From the NCBI RefSeq assembly GCF_003054445.1, contig NC_042510.1:372001-436000 (forward strand): a stretch of 64,000 bases of DNA, written 5' to 3'. Shown here piece by piece: positions 56,600 through 64,000 of this stretch. A program made the translations under genes and the position numbers. Source of the DNA: Pichia kudriavzevii (lineage: Eukaryota; Ascomycota; Pichiomycetes; Pichiales; Pichiaceae). How positions within the stretch are numbered: position 1 is the stretch's first letter; every line of letters starts with the position of its first letter. A model generated the notes under the pieces. The model was not told the origin of the DNA, searched no databases, and worked only from the letters and a program-made list of their open reading frames with translations.

Positions 56600-56806
56600 C
56601 TTTTACTTTCTGGCTTTTACAATAAAACACTTCTCGGCGCGTCGAAATTATAAAAACGAAGAGAACAGGTAAATCAAGAAAAAAAAACAAAAAATCGTGT
56701 AAATATTTATCTAAATTTTTCACTATCATGAATATTTTAATTGTTCCCTTAATGAGAAGTTAATGTGCATATATGTAAAAATAGGGGATCCACTCATACA
56801 TACAGC
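55853..56806. promoter_or_regulatory. Divergent promoter region between CLB4 and TRM61
   Basis: About 950 bp. A forkhead-type site (TGTTTAC, i.e. GTAAACA on the cyclin strand) lies at 56304-56310, about 450 bp from the cyclin start. A 23-nt T-run lies at 56577-56599. I see no gene. Confidence 0.5.
56577..56599. repeat. Poly-T run of 23 nt
   Basis: An unbroken T-run about 210 bp upstream of TRM61. Poly(dA:dT) tracts of this kind exclude nucleosomes in yeast promoters. Confidence 0.9.
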
Positions 56807-57862
56807 ATGCCTTTTACTGATAGAAAAAAATACATTGAAGAGGGAGATCTTGTGCTTGTTTATGTTTCACGTACTATCATCAAGCCAATCTATGTAACGA
56901 AAGGTGAACATTTCAATACTAGATTTGGCTCGTTTCCTCATGATTCAATGATTGGATTAGAGTTTGGCTCCCAGATAACGACTCCAAAGGATCGTGGGTT
57001 TGTCTATCTACTCCAGCCAACTCCAGAGTTGTGGACCATGTCCTTGCCTCATAGGACACAGATTGTTTATACCCCGGACTCAAGTTATATCTTACAACGT
57101 TTGAATGTTCATCCCGGTTCGAGAGTCATTGAGGCAGGAACTGGTTCTGGTTCCTTCACACATGCGTTTGCCAGAACTGTGAATGATGAGGGTAAGCTTT
57201 TCACTTTTGAATTCCATGAAGAGAGATATCAGAAAGCTAAGGAAGAATTTGAGGCACATCAGTTAAATAATATTATAATAACACACAGAGATGTTTGTAA
57301 AAACGGTTTTGAAATAGATAATGTTGACCTTCAAGCAGACACTATCTTTTTAGACTTACCTTCTCCGTGGGAAGCAATTCCCCTTTTGAAGAAGGTCACA
57401 ACAAATGATAAGCAAATTGGAATTTGTTGTTTCTTACCATGTTTTGAGCAGGTTGTCAAAGCTGTGGAGGCTCTCCAAAACGAGGGTTGGATAGATGTGG
57501 AGTTGACAGACGTATCTGGCAGACTATGGGAATCACATAAAGCAATGAAAAGAGAGGTTGATGATGCAGTGAAGCGTTTAAGGTACGTGAAGGAAAGACA
57601 GCGTGAAGGTTTAGAATTAATCAAAGCGGGAAAGCATCCAAGAAAGGAAAACGAAACAAAGGAAAACGAAACAAAGGAAAAGGATTATGGCTTCAATCCA
57701 TTTGGTAGAGGCAAGCGTATCTTAGAAGGTGAAGATGGTTTCGAATGGTTTGACGTTTCAAGGCTTGAAAGCGAGGTCAAAACACATACTTCTTACCTGG
57801 TGTTCGCTAGAAAGATGCCGCCAATGGTCAGGAAGCTAGAGAACACTAGAGATTCTGTATAA
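56807..57862 (+). CDS. TRM61: tRNA m1A58 methyltransferase catalytic subunit
   Basis: A 351-aa protein matching yeast Trm61/Gcd14 (383 aa), which with Trm6 methylates A58 in the T-loop of tRNAs, including initiator tRNA. The N-terminal domain (IEEGDLVLVYVSR, FNTRFGSFPHDSMIG) is followed by LLQPTPELWTMSLPHRTQIV and the SAM-binding motif VIEAGTGSGSFTHAFAR at about residues 106-122. The catalytic-domain motif DLPSPWEA is at about 182, and SHTSYL closes the fold near the end (THTSYLVFARK). A small duplication gives ENETKENETKEKD in the charged linker. The start is the ATG at 56807 (MPFTDRKKY); an upstream GTG-initiated frame is not credible. Confidence 0.94.
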   Translation: MPFTDRKKYIEEGDLVLVYVSRTIIKPIYVTKGEHFNTRFGSFPHDSMIGLEFGSQITTPKDRGFVYLLQPTPELWTMSLPHRTQIVYTPDSSYILQRLNVHPGSRVIEAGTGSGSFTHAFARTVNDEGKLFTFEFHEERYQKAKEEFEAHQLNNIIITHRDVCKNGFEIDNVDLQADTIFLDLPSPWEAIPLLKKVTTNDKQIGICCFLPCFEQVVKAVEALQNEGWIDVELTDVSGRLWESHKAMKREVDDAVKRLRYVKERQREGLELIKAGKHPRKENETKENETKEKDYGFNPFGRGKRILEGEDGFEWFDVSRLESEVKTHTSYLVFARKMPPMVRKLENTRDSV

Positions 57863-58091
57863 TTTACAAAATGTAAACTACTATAGGAGGACCTAATAAA
57901 CTTTTCCGTATGTTTCTTTGAACGATAATAAGTGTGTATGAGTGCACGGAGATTAATATGATTATAATTACCGAATAAGAAAACTTCGCTTCAGAAGGAA
58001 GACTACACCACAAAATTTATTTTTTTAGAATTCTCCGAAGTACCATTATTACTATCCAGACCAAGATTCGAATTTCTTTGTTAAACAAAAG

Positions 58092-59099
58092 ATGTTCTAC
58101 AGATCACAACTTGCAAACATTCCTACCAGGAATATAGTGCAAAGGACCCATTTAAGACACTTGTCTGTGAACACCGCTTCAAAGCCGGTAATTTATTCGC
58201 AATGCTCAATTTTAAAATCCAATCCGTTATTGGTTCCACAACTTACGTTTACGTCACAACTTAAGGCCAATTTACTTAGATCATTCAGCACATCTGCAAA
58301 GCTCTTAGACTACTATCGTCCACCTAAAAACAATGTGTACAGTGGACTCACAGGCCGTATTTGGTCAAGGATTCCTGATAGCGTCAAATTGATTAGTTTA
58401 GTTAGTATCTCAGCATATTTGGTCATCTTCGTTGCAGTCCCTATTCTGGTGATGGTGGTTCCTCCATTGGTGGTTGGGGGGTGGCTCTTTTACAGGCTCA
58501 ATAAATATTTCAAGACAAAGTCTGTCAATAAAGCTTTCCAAAGTATCGCCGATTCTACACTCATATATTACCCAAAGAAGATTCGCAACCCATTATTATT
58601 GCCGGACCCGGATCAGGTCAATTCTGAATTGGCAAACTTTGAAATGAATAGAATCATTGATGCATTTTGGAACAATGAGCAGGGAATTGCAGACTACTTC
58701 AAAATTCCGAATATTGATGATTTGGCGTTGGGAACTTTAGAAGCAGTTGAAATCAATTATAATTCAACTAGCGTTGTCTTTGCAGATGACTATAAAATGA
58801 TGGTTACCCAAAGAAGACCTCTCTACAATAAAAGTACCAATGAAGATATAGCCGACGTTGTGATCCGCCTGAAATGTTTGGAAAATCCAATTGCTGAAGG
58901 CCTGGATCCGATTGCAAATATAACTAAAAGTTTAGTTCAGATTGAAATTACACCAAACAACCTGTTTGCACCTCAATTCATACTAAAAACTCCATCGGTG
59001 AGTACAATGCCACATGATAAAGACAGCGATGGATTTGGTGATTTCGATGATGATGCAGACGGGTTCATAAATGTCAAGGGTAAAACAAAAGTATTATGA
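58092..59099 (+). CDS. Predicted mitochondrial inner-membrane protein of unknown function
   Basis: A 335-aa protein I cannot assign to a named family. The first 70 residues are basic with almost no acidic residues and include RHLSVNTASK and SFSTSAKLL, typical of a mitochondrial presequence with an RSFS-like cleavage region. A hydrophobic stretch at about residues 98-132 (LISLVSISAYLVIFVAVPIL, then VMVVPPLVVGGWLF) would span the membrane once or twice. The soluble C-terminal domain of about 190 residues (FEMNRIIDAFWNNEQGIADY, LGTLEAVEINYNSTSVVF) ends in an Asp-rich tail (DSDGFGDFDDDADGF). Location is inferred from the N-terminus. Confidence 0.8.
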   Translation: MFYRSQLANIPTRNIVQRTHLRHLSVNTASKPVIYSQCSILKSNPLLVPQLTFTSQLKANLLRSFSTSAKLLDYYRPPKNNVYSGLTGRIWSRIPDSVKLISLVSISAYLVIFVAVPILVMVVPPLVVGGWLFYRLNKYFKTKSVNKAFQSIADSTLIYYPKKIRNPLLLPDPDQVNSELANFEMNRIIDAFWNNEQGIADYFKIPNIDDLALGTLEAVEINYNSTSVVFADDYKMMVTQRRPLYNKSTNEDIADVVIRLKCLENPIAEGLDPIANITKSLVQIEITPNNLFAPQFILKTPSVSTMPHDKDSDGFGDFDDDADGFINVKGKTKVL

Positions 59100-59214
59100 T
59101 TCTGTTACCAGATTCTTTTCATTCTTTTTTTGTTGGTTTTTTTTTTCACAATTATGTTATCTTCGATTGTTATATACGCCTTAAATCAGATTCAATTTCT
59201 ATATATTTATCTAT

Positions 59215-60076
59215 CTAATCAGAAGTTTTTGGTCTTTTCTTCTCGGCTTCAGCAGCTTTTTCTTCCTCGATTTTCTTCACTATGACCTCGATTTCTTCAT
59301 TAGTTAGTGGCCTTGGTTCTGCATTTGGTTTCATGACTGAAATTTCGATATTCTTGGCACCTGTTTGAACTACCTCCAATAAGGCTTGGATTGCCAACTT
59401 GACTGTTTGATCCTCATCCATTGGTTCATCATTTGGATAGTTTTTCTCCAAAAACTCCCTAACAACTTTGCTGCTTCTTCCAATTGATTGAGCCTTCCAT
59501 GCAGAATATATTCCTGATGGCTCAGTTTGATATAGTTTAGGAACGTTATCATTTTCGTCAAATCCGGCAATCAGTGTTGAAATACCAAAAGGTCTAGCAC
59601 CACCACTTTGAGTGTATCTTTGTTGGACACCTGCAACATATTTCGTTAGATACTCAACACTGACAGGATCTTCCAATGTCAGTTTGTGAGATTGCGCCTC
59701 GACTCTGGCTTTATCGATCAAAACTCTAGCATCGGCATTTAATCCAGCAAACGCAAGTTGGACGTGATAATCAATTTTATTTATCTTGGTTGGATTGATT
59801 CTTGGATCCTGGAGCTTCAACGTTGTTCTTCTTTCACATGCAAGTACAACGGAGTCTTTACCCTTGACGCCAACTGCACAAGTACCTCTTTTAACAGCTT
59901 CCAATGCATATTCGACTTGGAAAACATGTCCGTCAGGACTATATTCAAGTAAAACATAATCAAATAGTTAGTATTTGCAATTTGACCTTCCCGCAGATAA
60001 GAGGGGTGGTAAAAAAATCATGTGCAAATTATAAAACATACCTAAAAATTGACAATGCACTATCATAACCACTCAT
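59215..60076 (-). CDS. PRE6: 20S proteasome alpha-4 subunit, spliced
   Basis: A join of 60042-60076 and 59215-59938 gives 252 aa (S. cerevisiae Pre6 has 254). Exon 1 (35 nt) encodes MSGYDSALSIF and the first two bases of Ser; exon 2 continues PDGHVFQVEYALEAVKRG, the alpha-subunit N-terminal signature that gates the chamber. The body closely matches Pre6 (YVAGVQQRYTQSGGARPFG, LYQTEPSGIYSAWKAQSIG, LEVVQTGAKNIEISVMKP). A call from the first internal start would lose the gating tail. The promoter carries an Rpn4 element, and RPR2 is divergent across 250 bp. Confidence 0.97.
59939..60041 (-). other. PRE6 intron
   Basis: A 103-bp intron with GTATGT at the 5' end (60041-60036), TACTAAC at 59973-59967 and ATATAG at the 3' end about 27 nt later. 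It interrupts the Ser codon after exon position 35. Confidence 0.95.
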
Positions 60077-60142
60077 TTCTAATTAGCTGTAATTGTTTCT
60101 TAAAGAGTCGACCTAACTAGGGTTTAGAAGGAACTGTGGATT

Positions 60143-60152
60143 TTTTGCCTTC
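60143..60152 (-). promoter_or_regulatory. Rpn4-type element GAAGGCAAAA upstream of PRE6
   Basis: The minus strand reads GAAGGCAAAA, identical to the proteasome-gene element described for C. albicans; S. cerevisiae uses GGTGGCAAA. It lies 67-76 bp upstream of the PRE6 ATG. It falls in the promoter shared with RPR2. Confidence 0.7.
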
Positions 60153-60325
60153 CTTATAGATATGCATAGACGTCTTTTTTTTTCTCACCAACGCGAGCCT
60201 AATGGAAATTCAAATTGCCAATTTATACACGTATTTAAATGTAGAACGATGGAGATCTTTTTTTTATTTTTCACTCTCAATGCAGTACAAGAATATACTT
60301 GGTCTAGATCTAGTGTAGGGTTATA

Positions 60326-60841
60326 ATGGAGGAGATCAGAGGTGGAGTTAGTTTGATTAGTCCATCCCAAACGAAGAAAGAAAAAAACCAGTCAAAAAAA
60401 TCTAAAGGAAGTAACAGAGCACCTAAGATTCCCAATGTTATACCCAAGAAAGACCATTTTCAGCGGGTGTCATATTTATACAAACTAGGGGCAATGATGA
60501 CGATGGCAAAATACGTTGGAGATTATGATGAACATCAGCAGAAACAACGAGATACTTTGTCTAGAACATATCTTAATCAAATGGATTTGGTCAGTAAAAA
60601 GGCAGTTTTGAAATTACATCCAAGTATCAAACGTACTATATGCAAGCAATGTTCGAGACTTTTAGTGGAAGGTTTGACTTGCAGTATACGAGTTGTCAAT
60701 GAGTCTAAGAGGCAGCAGCCCCATTGTGACGTTCTTGAACTAAAGTGTGTGTGTGGGCGAGCAAAAAGGTTCCCCATTGGAAAGAACTTTGACTACTCTT
60801 TGTTCTCTGAAAGAGAGAATGTTCTTCATGATAGTATATGA
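60326..60841 (+). CDS. RPR2: RNase P protein subunit Rpr2
   Basis: A 171-aa protein matching yeast Rpr2 (144 aa), a zinc-binding subunit of nuclear RNase P, which cleaves the 5' leader from precursor tRNAs. Shared blocks are KKDHFQRVSYLYKLGA, LNQMDLVSKKAVLKLHPSIK, RTICKQCSRLL and VCGRAKRFPIG. Four cysteines (C106, C109, C141, C143) form the zinc site. The first 35 residues are a basic extension absent from the yeast protein. It converges on LSM1 with about 130 bp between stops. Confidence 0.92.
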   Translation: MEEIRGGVSLISPSQTKKEKNQSKKSKGSNRAPKIPNVIPKKDHFQRVSYLYKLGAMMTMAKYVGDYDEHQQKQRDTLSRTYLNQMDLVSKKAVLKLHPSIKRTICKQCSRLLVEGLTCSIRVVNESKRQQPHCDVLELKCVCGRAKRFPIGKNFDYSLFSERENVLHDSI

Positions 60842-60975
60842 TGGAATGGTCTTGTAAGCAAAATTGAGATGATAGACCCCCCAAAACTGCACTTTGCTAC
60901 GTGTATATCTTTTGCTATGTAACAGTATACAATAAAAAAGAGGGAAAATTAAAACTTACTATACAAATGTTAGGA

Positions 60976-61410
60976 TTACATGAATTGGAAACCTCCGGCA
61001 TAAGCACCCTTGTAAGAGATTTGCTTTGCATATTTGTAGGCACGGTCCTTTGCATCTTTCACATTTTTCTTGAACTTGTTATAACCTTCGATATAATCGA
61101 TTCTTTCCCAGCCTCGAACAGCTTCATCTTCACTATCTATATCCAAATCGCCCATCATGAGTAAGTTTTCACCACGTATAAGATAGATCTGAGATAGCTG
61201 AGACTCTGCATACTGTCTAGTTTCGGAGAGGTATATCCGCTCGGTTGCATCGTGAAGCACAAGGTTACCAAATTGATCAAAGGTTCTCAAAACACCTATC
61301 ACTGAACGTCCGCCAATTAAAACCGCACAGACTTTACGGTCGACATAACCAATTATCGCAGCGGCAGTTGTGAATGGATACGATTGTAAGTATATATCTT
61401 CCTGTGACAT
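60976..61410 (-). CDS. LSM1: LSm1, decapping-activator ring subunit
   Basis: A 144-aa protein with the Sm domain at about residues 12-85 (FTTAAAIIGYVDRKVCAVLI, GVLRTFDQFGNLVLHDATER, YLIRGENLLMMGDLDID). The C-terminal helix (AVRGWERIDYIEGYNKFKKN) is the Lsm1-specific extension that crosses the ring. Lsm1-7 binds oligoadenylated mRNA ends and promotes decapping and 5'-3' decay in P-bodies. S. cerevisiae Lsm1 has 172 aa and a longer N-terminus. Confidence 0.94.
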   Translation of the reverse strand: MSQEDIYLQSYPFTTAAAIIGYVDRKVCAVLIGGRSVIGVLRTFDQFGNLVLHDATERIYLSETRQYAESQLSQIYLIRGENLLMMGDLDIDSEDEAVRGWERIDYIEGYNKFKKNVKDAKDRAYKYAKQISYKGAYAGGFQFM

Positions 61411-61820
61411 TGTGTTCTCGTTGTATGGGATGGTTCATTCAAACTAGAAATCTCAAACTCCAGGAGACTCAGTGTGATTGAGTTCCTTTAAATTCATGTC
61501 GACACACAAGATGCATCAATTCGCACAGGTTTTTTTTTTCCTCTCCTAACTCTGGCTATAGCTGCAGGTCAGAATGCCATTAGACAATGTTAATTTTGTT
61601 TAAATAAATGTATATACAGAGGACAGGGAATACATCAAAGAGTTTAGAAATGTATGATTGGTTTGAGTGTGGGGATGGGAGAGAGAGAGAAAGAGAGAGA
61701 AGACAAGAAAGGGAGGGAGGAAAAACAATTAAAAAATTAGAAAAGCTAAATTAGTAAGAATACGAGTGATTTTTCTTTTTGGTATTTTGAGAAACTAATG
61801 GAAAAGAATAGCTGAAAGAC
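61411..61820. other. LSM1-PAM17 gap
   Basis: These 410 bp hold the LSM1 promoter and the PAM17 3' flank, with a GA-rich tract at about 61678-61725. No gene is seen. Confidence 0.5.
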
Positions 61821-62423
61821 TTATAAGAACTCCTTTGCCTTTCTTCTGTATTCATTGCAGTCTCTTAACCATTGTCTGTAGTCTTTCAGAGAACCGATTT
61901 TCTCGCCGTAATAATCTGGAACTGGGTTGTTCATGCTCTGTCTTGAAGCATCGACCCTCATCTTGGCAATGTGCTTTAGAAACAACTTTTGCTTTATTCT
62001 GAAAGTGGCCATGTTTTTCCTGTTGATGATGGCAAACAATGGGTCGCCAATAACTGCCGGACCAAGCATGAAGCCAACAAACCCAGTACACAATATTGCA
62101 CCAATATAAACGGTGAATATATCTAGACCAAACAAGGTCTCAGTAGGATCGATTTCAATCTGTGAGAAATACGAGAAGGAGGCGCCCATTGCCAAAATTG
62201 CTGCTGCAATGGACCCAATGCCTCCCAATCTTCTCTGTTGCTTTCTCATGGTTAGAAACTGTTCCCAGGACATCTTGCTTGCAATGTCGAGCTCGGATTT
62301 GGTTGGTTCATAGCTCTTCTTTAGCGTTGATTGTAGCCTCTGTTGCAGAAAAGACCTTGTTTTCAAGAAACTGGTTGGTCTGAGTGTTCTGACACCAATG
62401 GTTATATTTCTAGTTGCAAACAT
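61821..62423 (-). CDS. PAM17: TIM23 import-motor subunit Pam17
   Basis: A 200-aa protein matching yeast Pam17 (197 aa), an inner-membrane component of the presequence translocase-associated motor that helps assemble Pam18-Pam16. The N-terminus is a basic presequence (MFATRNITIGVRTLRPTSFL). The mature part opens with MSWEQFLTMRKQQRRLGG, then two membrane segments (IGSIAAAILAMGASFSYF and FTVYIGAILCTGFVGFMLGP) joined by a short loop. The conserved tail has MRVDASRQSMNNPVPDYYGE and LKDYRQWLRDCNEYRRK. Confidence 0.95.
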   Translation of the reverse strand: MFATRNITIGVRTLRPTSFLKTRSFLQQRLQSTLKKSYEPTKSELDIASKMSWEQFLTMRKQQRRLGGIGSIAAAILAMGASFSYFSQIEIDPTETLFGLDIFTVYIGAILCTGFVGFMLGPAVIGDPLFAIINRKNMATFRIKQKLFLKHIAKMRVDASRQSMNNPVPDYYGEKIGSLKDYRQWLRDCNEYRRKAKEFL

Positions 62424-63143
62424 GTTGGAATAATGGTAGTAATGTTGATGCTGGCAGTGACAGTAGTGCTAGTTCTTGTTCTTGTTCTCGTTCTCGTTCT
62501 CGTTCTCTTTTTTGTGCTGTAGCTGTTACTGTATTGGCTACTCTATATAATATGCTTGCAAAGGAAAGGAAATCTATGCAAACCACTCTCTCCTGCACAA
62601 ACGCTAGTTCCTTTGTCAGGGTTGAATGTAGCCACTCTACGAATGCGATTCCTCTTCCCCTCTCTTTCGCGTTGAGCATATTCAAAATTGTGAGAGGTGG
62701 CAAGGAAAACCATACGATTTTCGGGGTGCACGGATGCACAGTGGACGTAAGATCTGCTCTATTTAAGATACTAAAGAAAGTGGCAGCGGGAAGACCATCA
62801 TGGAGGACAACGTACATGGACGATTCCCTGCTAGAAACAATGACATGCAAACCCGTGCAGTAGGTAGAAGCAGATTTGCTGAGACAGCCATGCCAAGTGG
62901 AATTGTTGTTTAACTCTAGTAGATATTATTGTTATAGAAAAGATTTATATATAAGATCCATGGAGGGGGGAGGGAGGTAAGAGAAATACGAAAAAGAATG
63001 TGTAATGAATCTTAATGTAGACAAGTGGAAATGCAGCTAAAGGGGGTCAAAGGGAATGTGATAATGCAAGGTTAGGTTTAACAAGAATGGGTTGGCGGAC
63101 TCGTCAATGGAGAGTACAATGCCAAAGTTCTCCTTGAGGTTAT
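62424..63143. other. PAM17-GPD1 gap
   Basis: About 720 bp. It holds the hexamer repeat noted below and the AT-rich GPD1 3' flank. Two overlapping open frames on opposite strands (62410-62863) arise from the repeat and have no protein-like features, so I do not call them. Confidence 0.5.
62473..62508. repeat. Hexamer repeat (TTCTTG)2(TTCTCG)3TTCTCT
   Basis: Six consecutive hexamers lie about 50 bp upstream of the PAM17 ATG. Confidence 0.9.
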
Positions 63144-64000
63144 TTAATCTTCCACAGGTTCAAGGCATTCTGGCAGCTTCTCAATTGGGAAGTTTTCGTA
63201 GATGATACGGTAGGTGGTGGTAAATAGTGGGAACTCATCTGTCCTGCCCATGTTGGAGAGGAACTCGTAAACTTCCCTAGTTGTGTGGATACCTTGACAG
63301 GATTGGCCATTCAACAACTTTTCTTCAGCCTCCGTTGCAGAGACAGAATGTTGTGCCATATATCTACCAACTCTAACGTTACGGCCGCCGGCACAGGTAG
63401 TGATTAGGTCGGCAACACCTGCAGATTCATGAGTAAAGGTTGCAGCATGACAGCCATCGAAAAAAGTCTTGGCAAATTGAATGGTTTCCACCAAACCTAT
63501 TCTCATGACTGCAGCCTTTGCATTATCACCCCAACCTAAACCTTCGACAAATCCAGCAGCCATAGCAACGACATTCTTGAGTGCACCGGCAATGGAAATA
63601 CCTGCAACATCACTAATAACACGAACATGGAAATAAGGTCTATGGAACAAACTCTTTAGAATTTGATGGTCAATATCCTTGCCTTTACCTCTGAAATCGT
63701 CCGGAATTGTATATGCAACAGTTGTTTCCGACCATTTACATTGTGCAACTTCAGGAGCTAAATTAGCACCTGATAAGGCACCACAATAAATACCCAACTC
63801 TTCAGTAATAACAGTGGAGAGCAACTTACATCCATTAGGATTGACATCCAAACCTTTCAAACAAGAAATTGCTCTAGCCTTTGGATTCACCTTACCCTTT
63901 AATTGGGATAAAATTCTTGGTAAAAATTGGTGAGGAATATTGAAGACAATCAAGTCTGAGCCTGCACAAGCCTCAACAATGTCTGGAACTGCAACAACGT
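63144..64000 (-). CDS. GPD1: NAD-dependent glycerol-3-phosphate dehydrogenase (5' end outside window)
   Basis: The C-terminal 285 residues or so of GPD, which reduces dihydroxyacetone phosphate to glycerol 3-phosphate with NADH, the committed step to glycerol for osmotic and redox balance. The visible part starts within the nucleotide domain (DLIVFNIPHQFLPRIL). It includes CGALSGANLAPEVAQ, the substrate-binding segment ISIAGALKNVVAMAAG with its lysine, and the C-terminal domain AGVADLITTCAGGRN and LNGQSCQGIHTTREVYEFL. The frame is open to the right edge with no start in view; the Met at 63953 is internal. GPD2 would be an equally fair name, since the N-terminal region that separates them is missing. 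Confidence 0.95.
   Translation of the reverse strand, partial: VVAVPDIVEACAGSDLIVFNIPHQFLPRILSQLKGKVNPKARAISCLKGLDVNPNGCKLLSTVITEELGIYCGALSGANLAPEVAQCKWSETTVAYTIPDDFRGKGKDIDHQILKSLFHRPYFHVRVISDVAGISIAGALKNVVAMAAGFVEGLGWGDNAKAAVMRIGLVETIQFAKTFFDGCHAATFTHESAGVADLITTCAGGRNVRVGRYMAQHSVSATEAEEKLLNGQSCQGIHTTREVYEFLSNMGRTDEFPLFTTTYRIIYENFPIEKLPECLEPVED

Noticed and set aside
60004-60013. GGTGGTAAA, near S. cerevisiae PACE, inside the PRE6 intron
   Set aside because: One mismatch and located in the intron; the exact GAAGGCAAAA upstream is the better candidate.
62410-62863. Overlapping open frames on both strands between PAM17 and GPD1
   Set aside because: They are produced by the TTCTCG hexamer repeat and overlap the PAM17 start; no protein-like features.

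Overview
This window is nuclear DNA from a budding yeast (Saccharomycotina). Genes are compact and mostly intronless. The few introns use GTATGT, TACTAAC and a 3' AG, and the proteins align throughout with Saccharomyces cerevisiae families. CTG falls at conserved leucine positions (for example in YTA7, 24092-24094 and 24263-24265), so the genome reads CTG as leucine and is not from the CTG-Ser clade. Gene content and a Candida albicans-like promoter vocabulary suggest a Pichia/Issatchenkia-type yeast (Pichiaceae). The species is inferred, not proven. I see no mobile element, tRNA, rRNA or CRISPR array.

Layout. 0-10 kb: the tail of an unknown gene, the giant lipid-bridge protein FMP27/HOB (-) and eIF4B TIF3 (+). 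10-18 kb: RPS13 (one intron), an unknown 171-aa protein, a membrane RING-H2 protein, AIM7 (GMF), GDI1 and PRO2. 18-27.6 kb: a tiny HOR7/DDR2-like secreted protein, ER immunophilin FPR2, fork-protection CSM3, chromatin AAA ATPase YTA7 and a NOP19-like protein. 27.8-43 kb: a minus-strand run of SFL1 (HSF-type repressor), PFK1, AGP2 and MDS3/PMD1 with a 46-residue polyglutamine tract; a 2.2-kb gene-free interval lies upstream of SFL1. 43-56 kb: LSM4, the checkpoint kinase TEL1, RPL23 (one intron) and a CLB3/4 cyclin. 56-64 kb: TRM61, an unknown mitochondrial membrane protein, PRE6 (one intron), RPR2, LSM1, PAM17 and the 5'-truncated GPD1.

Most genes are single-copy housekeeping genes with no operon logic. 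Themes that recur are translation (TIF3, RPS13, RPL23, NOP19-like, TRM61, RPR2), mRNA decay and splicing (LSM1, LSM4), DNA replication and checkpoint (CSM3, TEL1, CLB3/4), sugar flux (PFK1, GPD1) and nutrient or morphology control (SFL1, AGP2, MDS3).

The most useful new points are these. (i) TEL1 appears to begin with a 31-nt first exon and an 80-bp intron, restoring an N-terminal helix a plain ORF call would miss. (ii) RPS13 and RPL23 promoters share the same composite element, AACCCT-N9-CACGTGA, which fits a paired Tbf1/Cbf1 site. (iii) The PRE6 promoter has an exact C. albicans-type Rpn4 element, GAAGGCAAAA, and PRE6 has a 35-nt first exon. (iv) A 57-aa HOR7-like gene is below ordinary length cut-offs.
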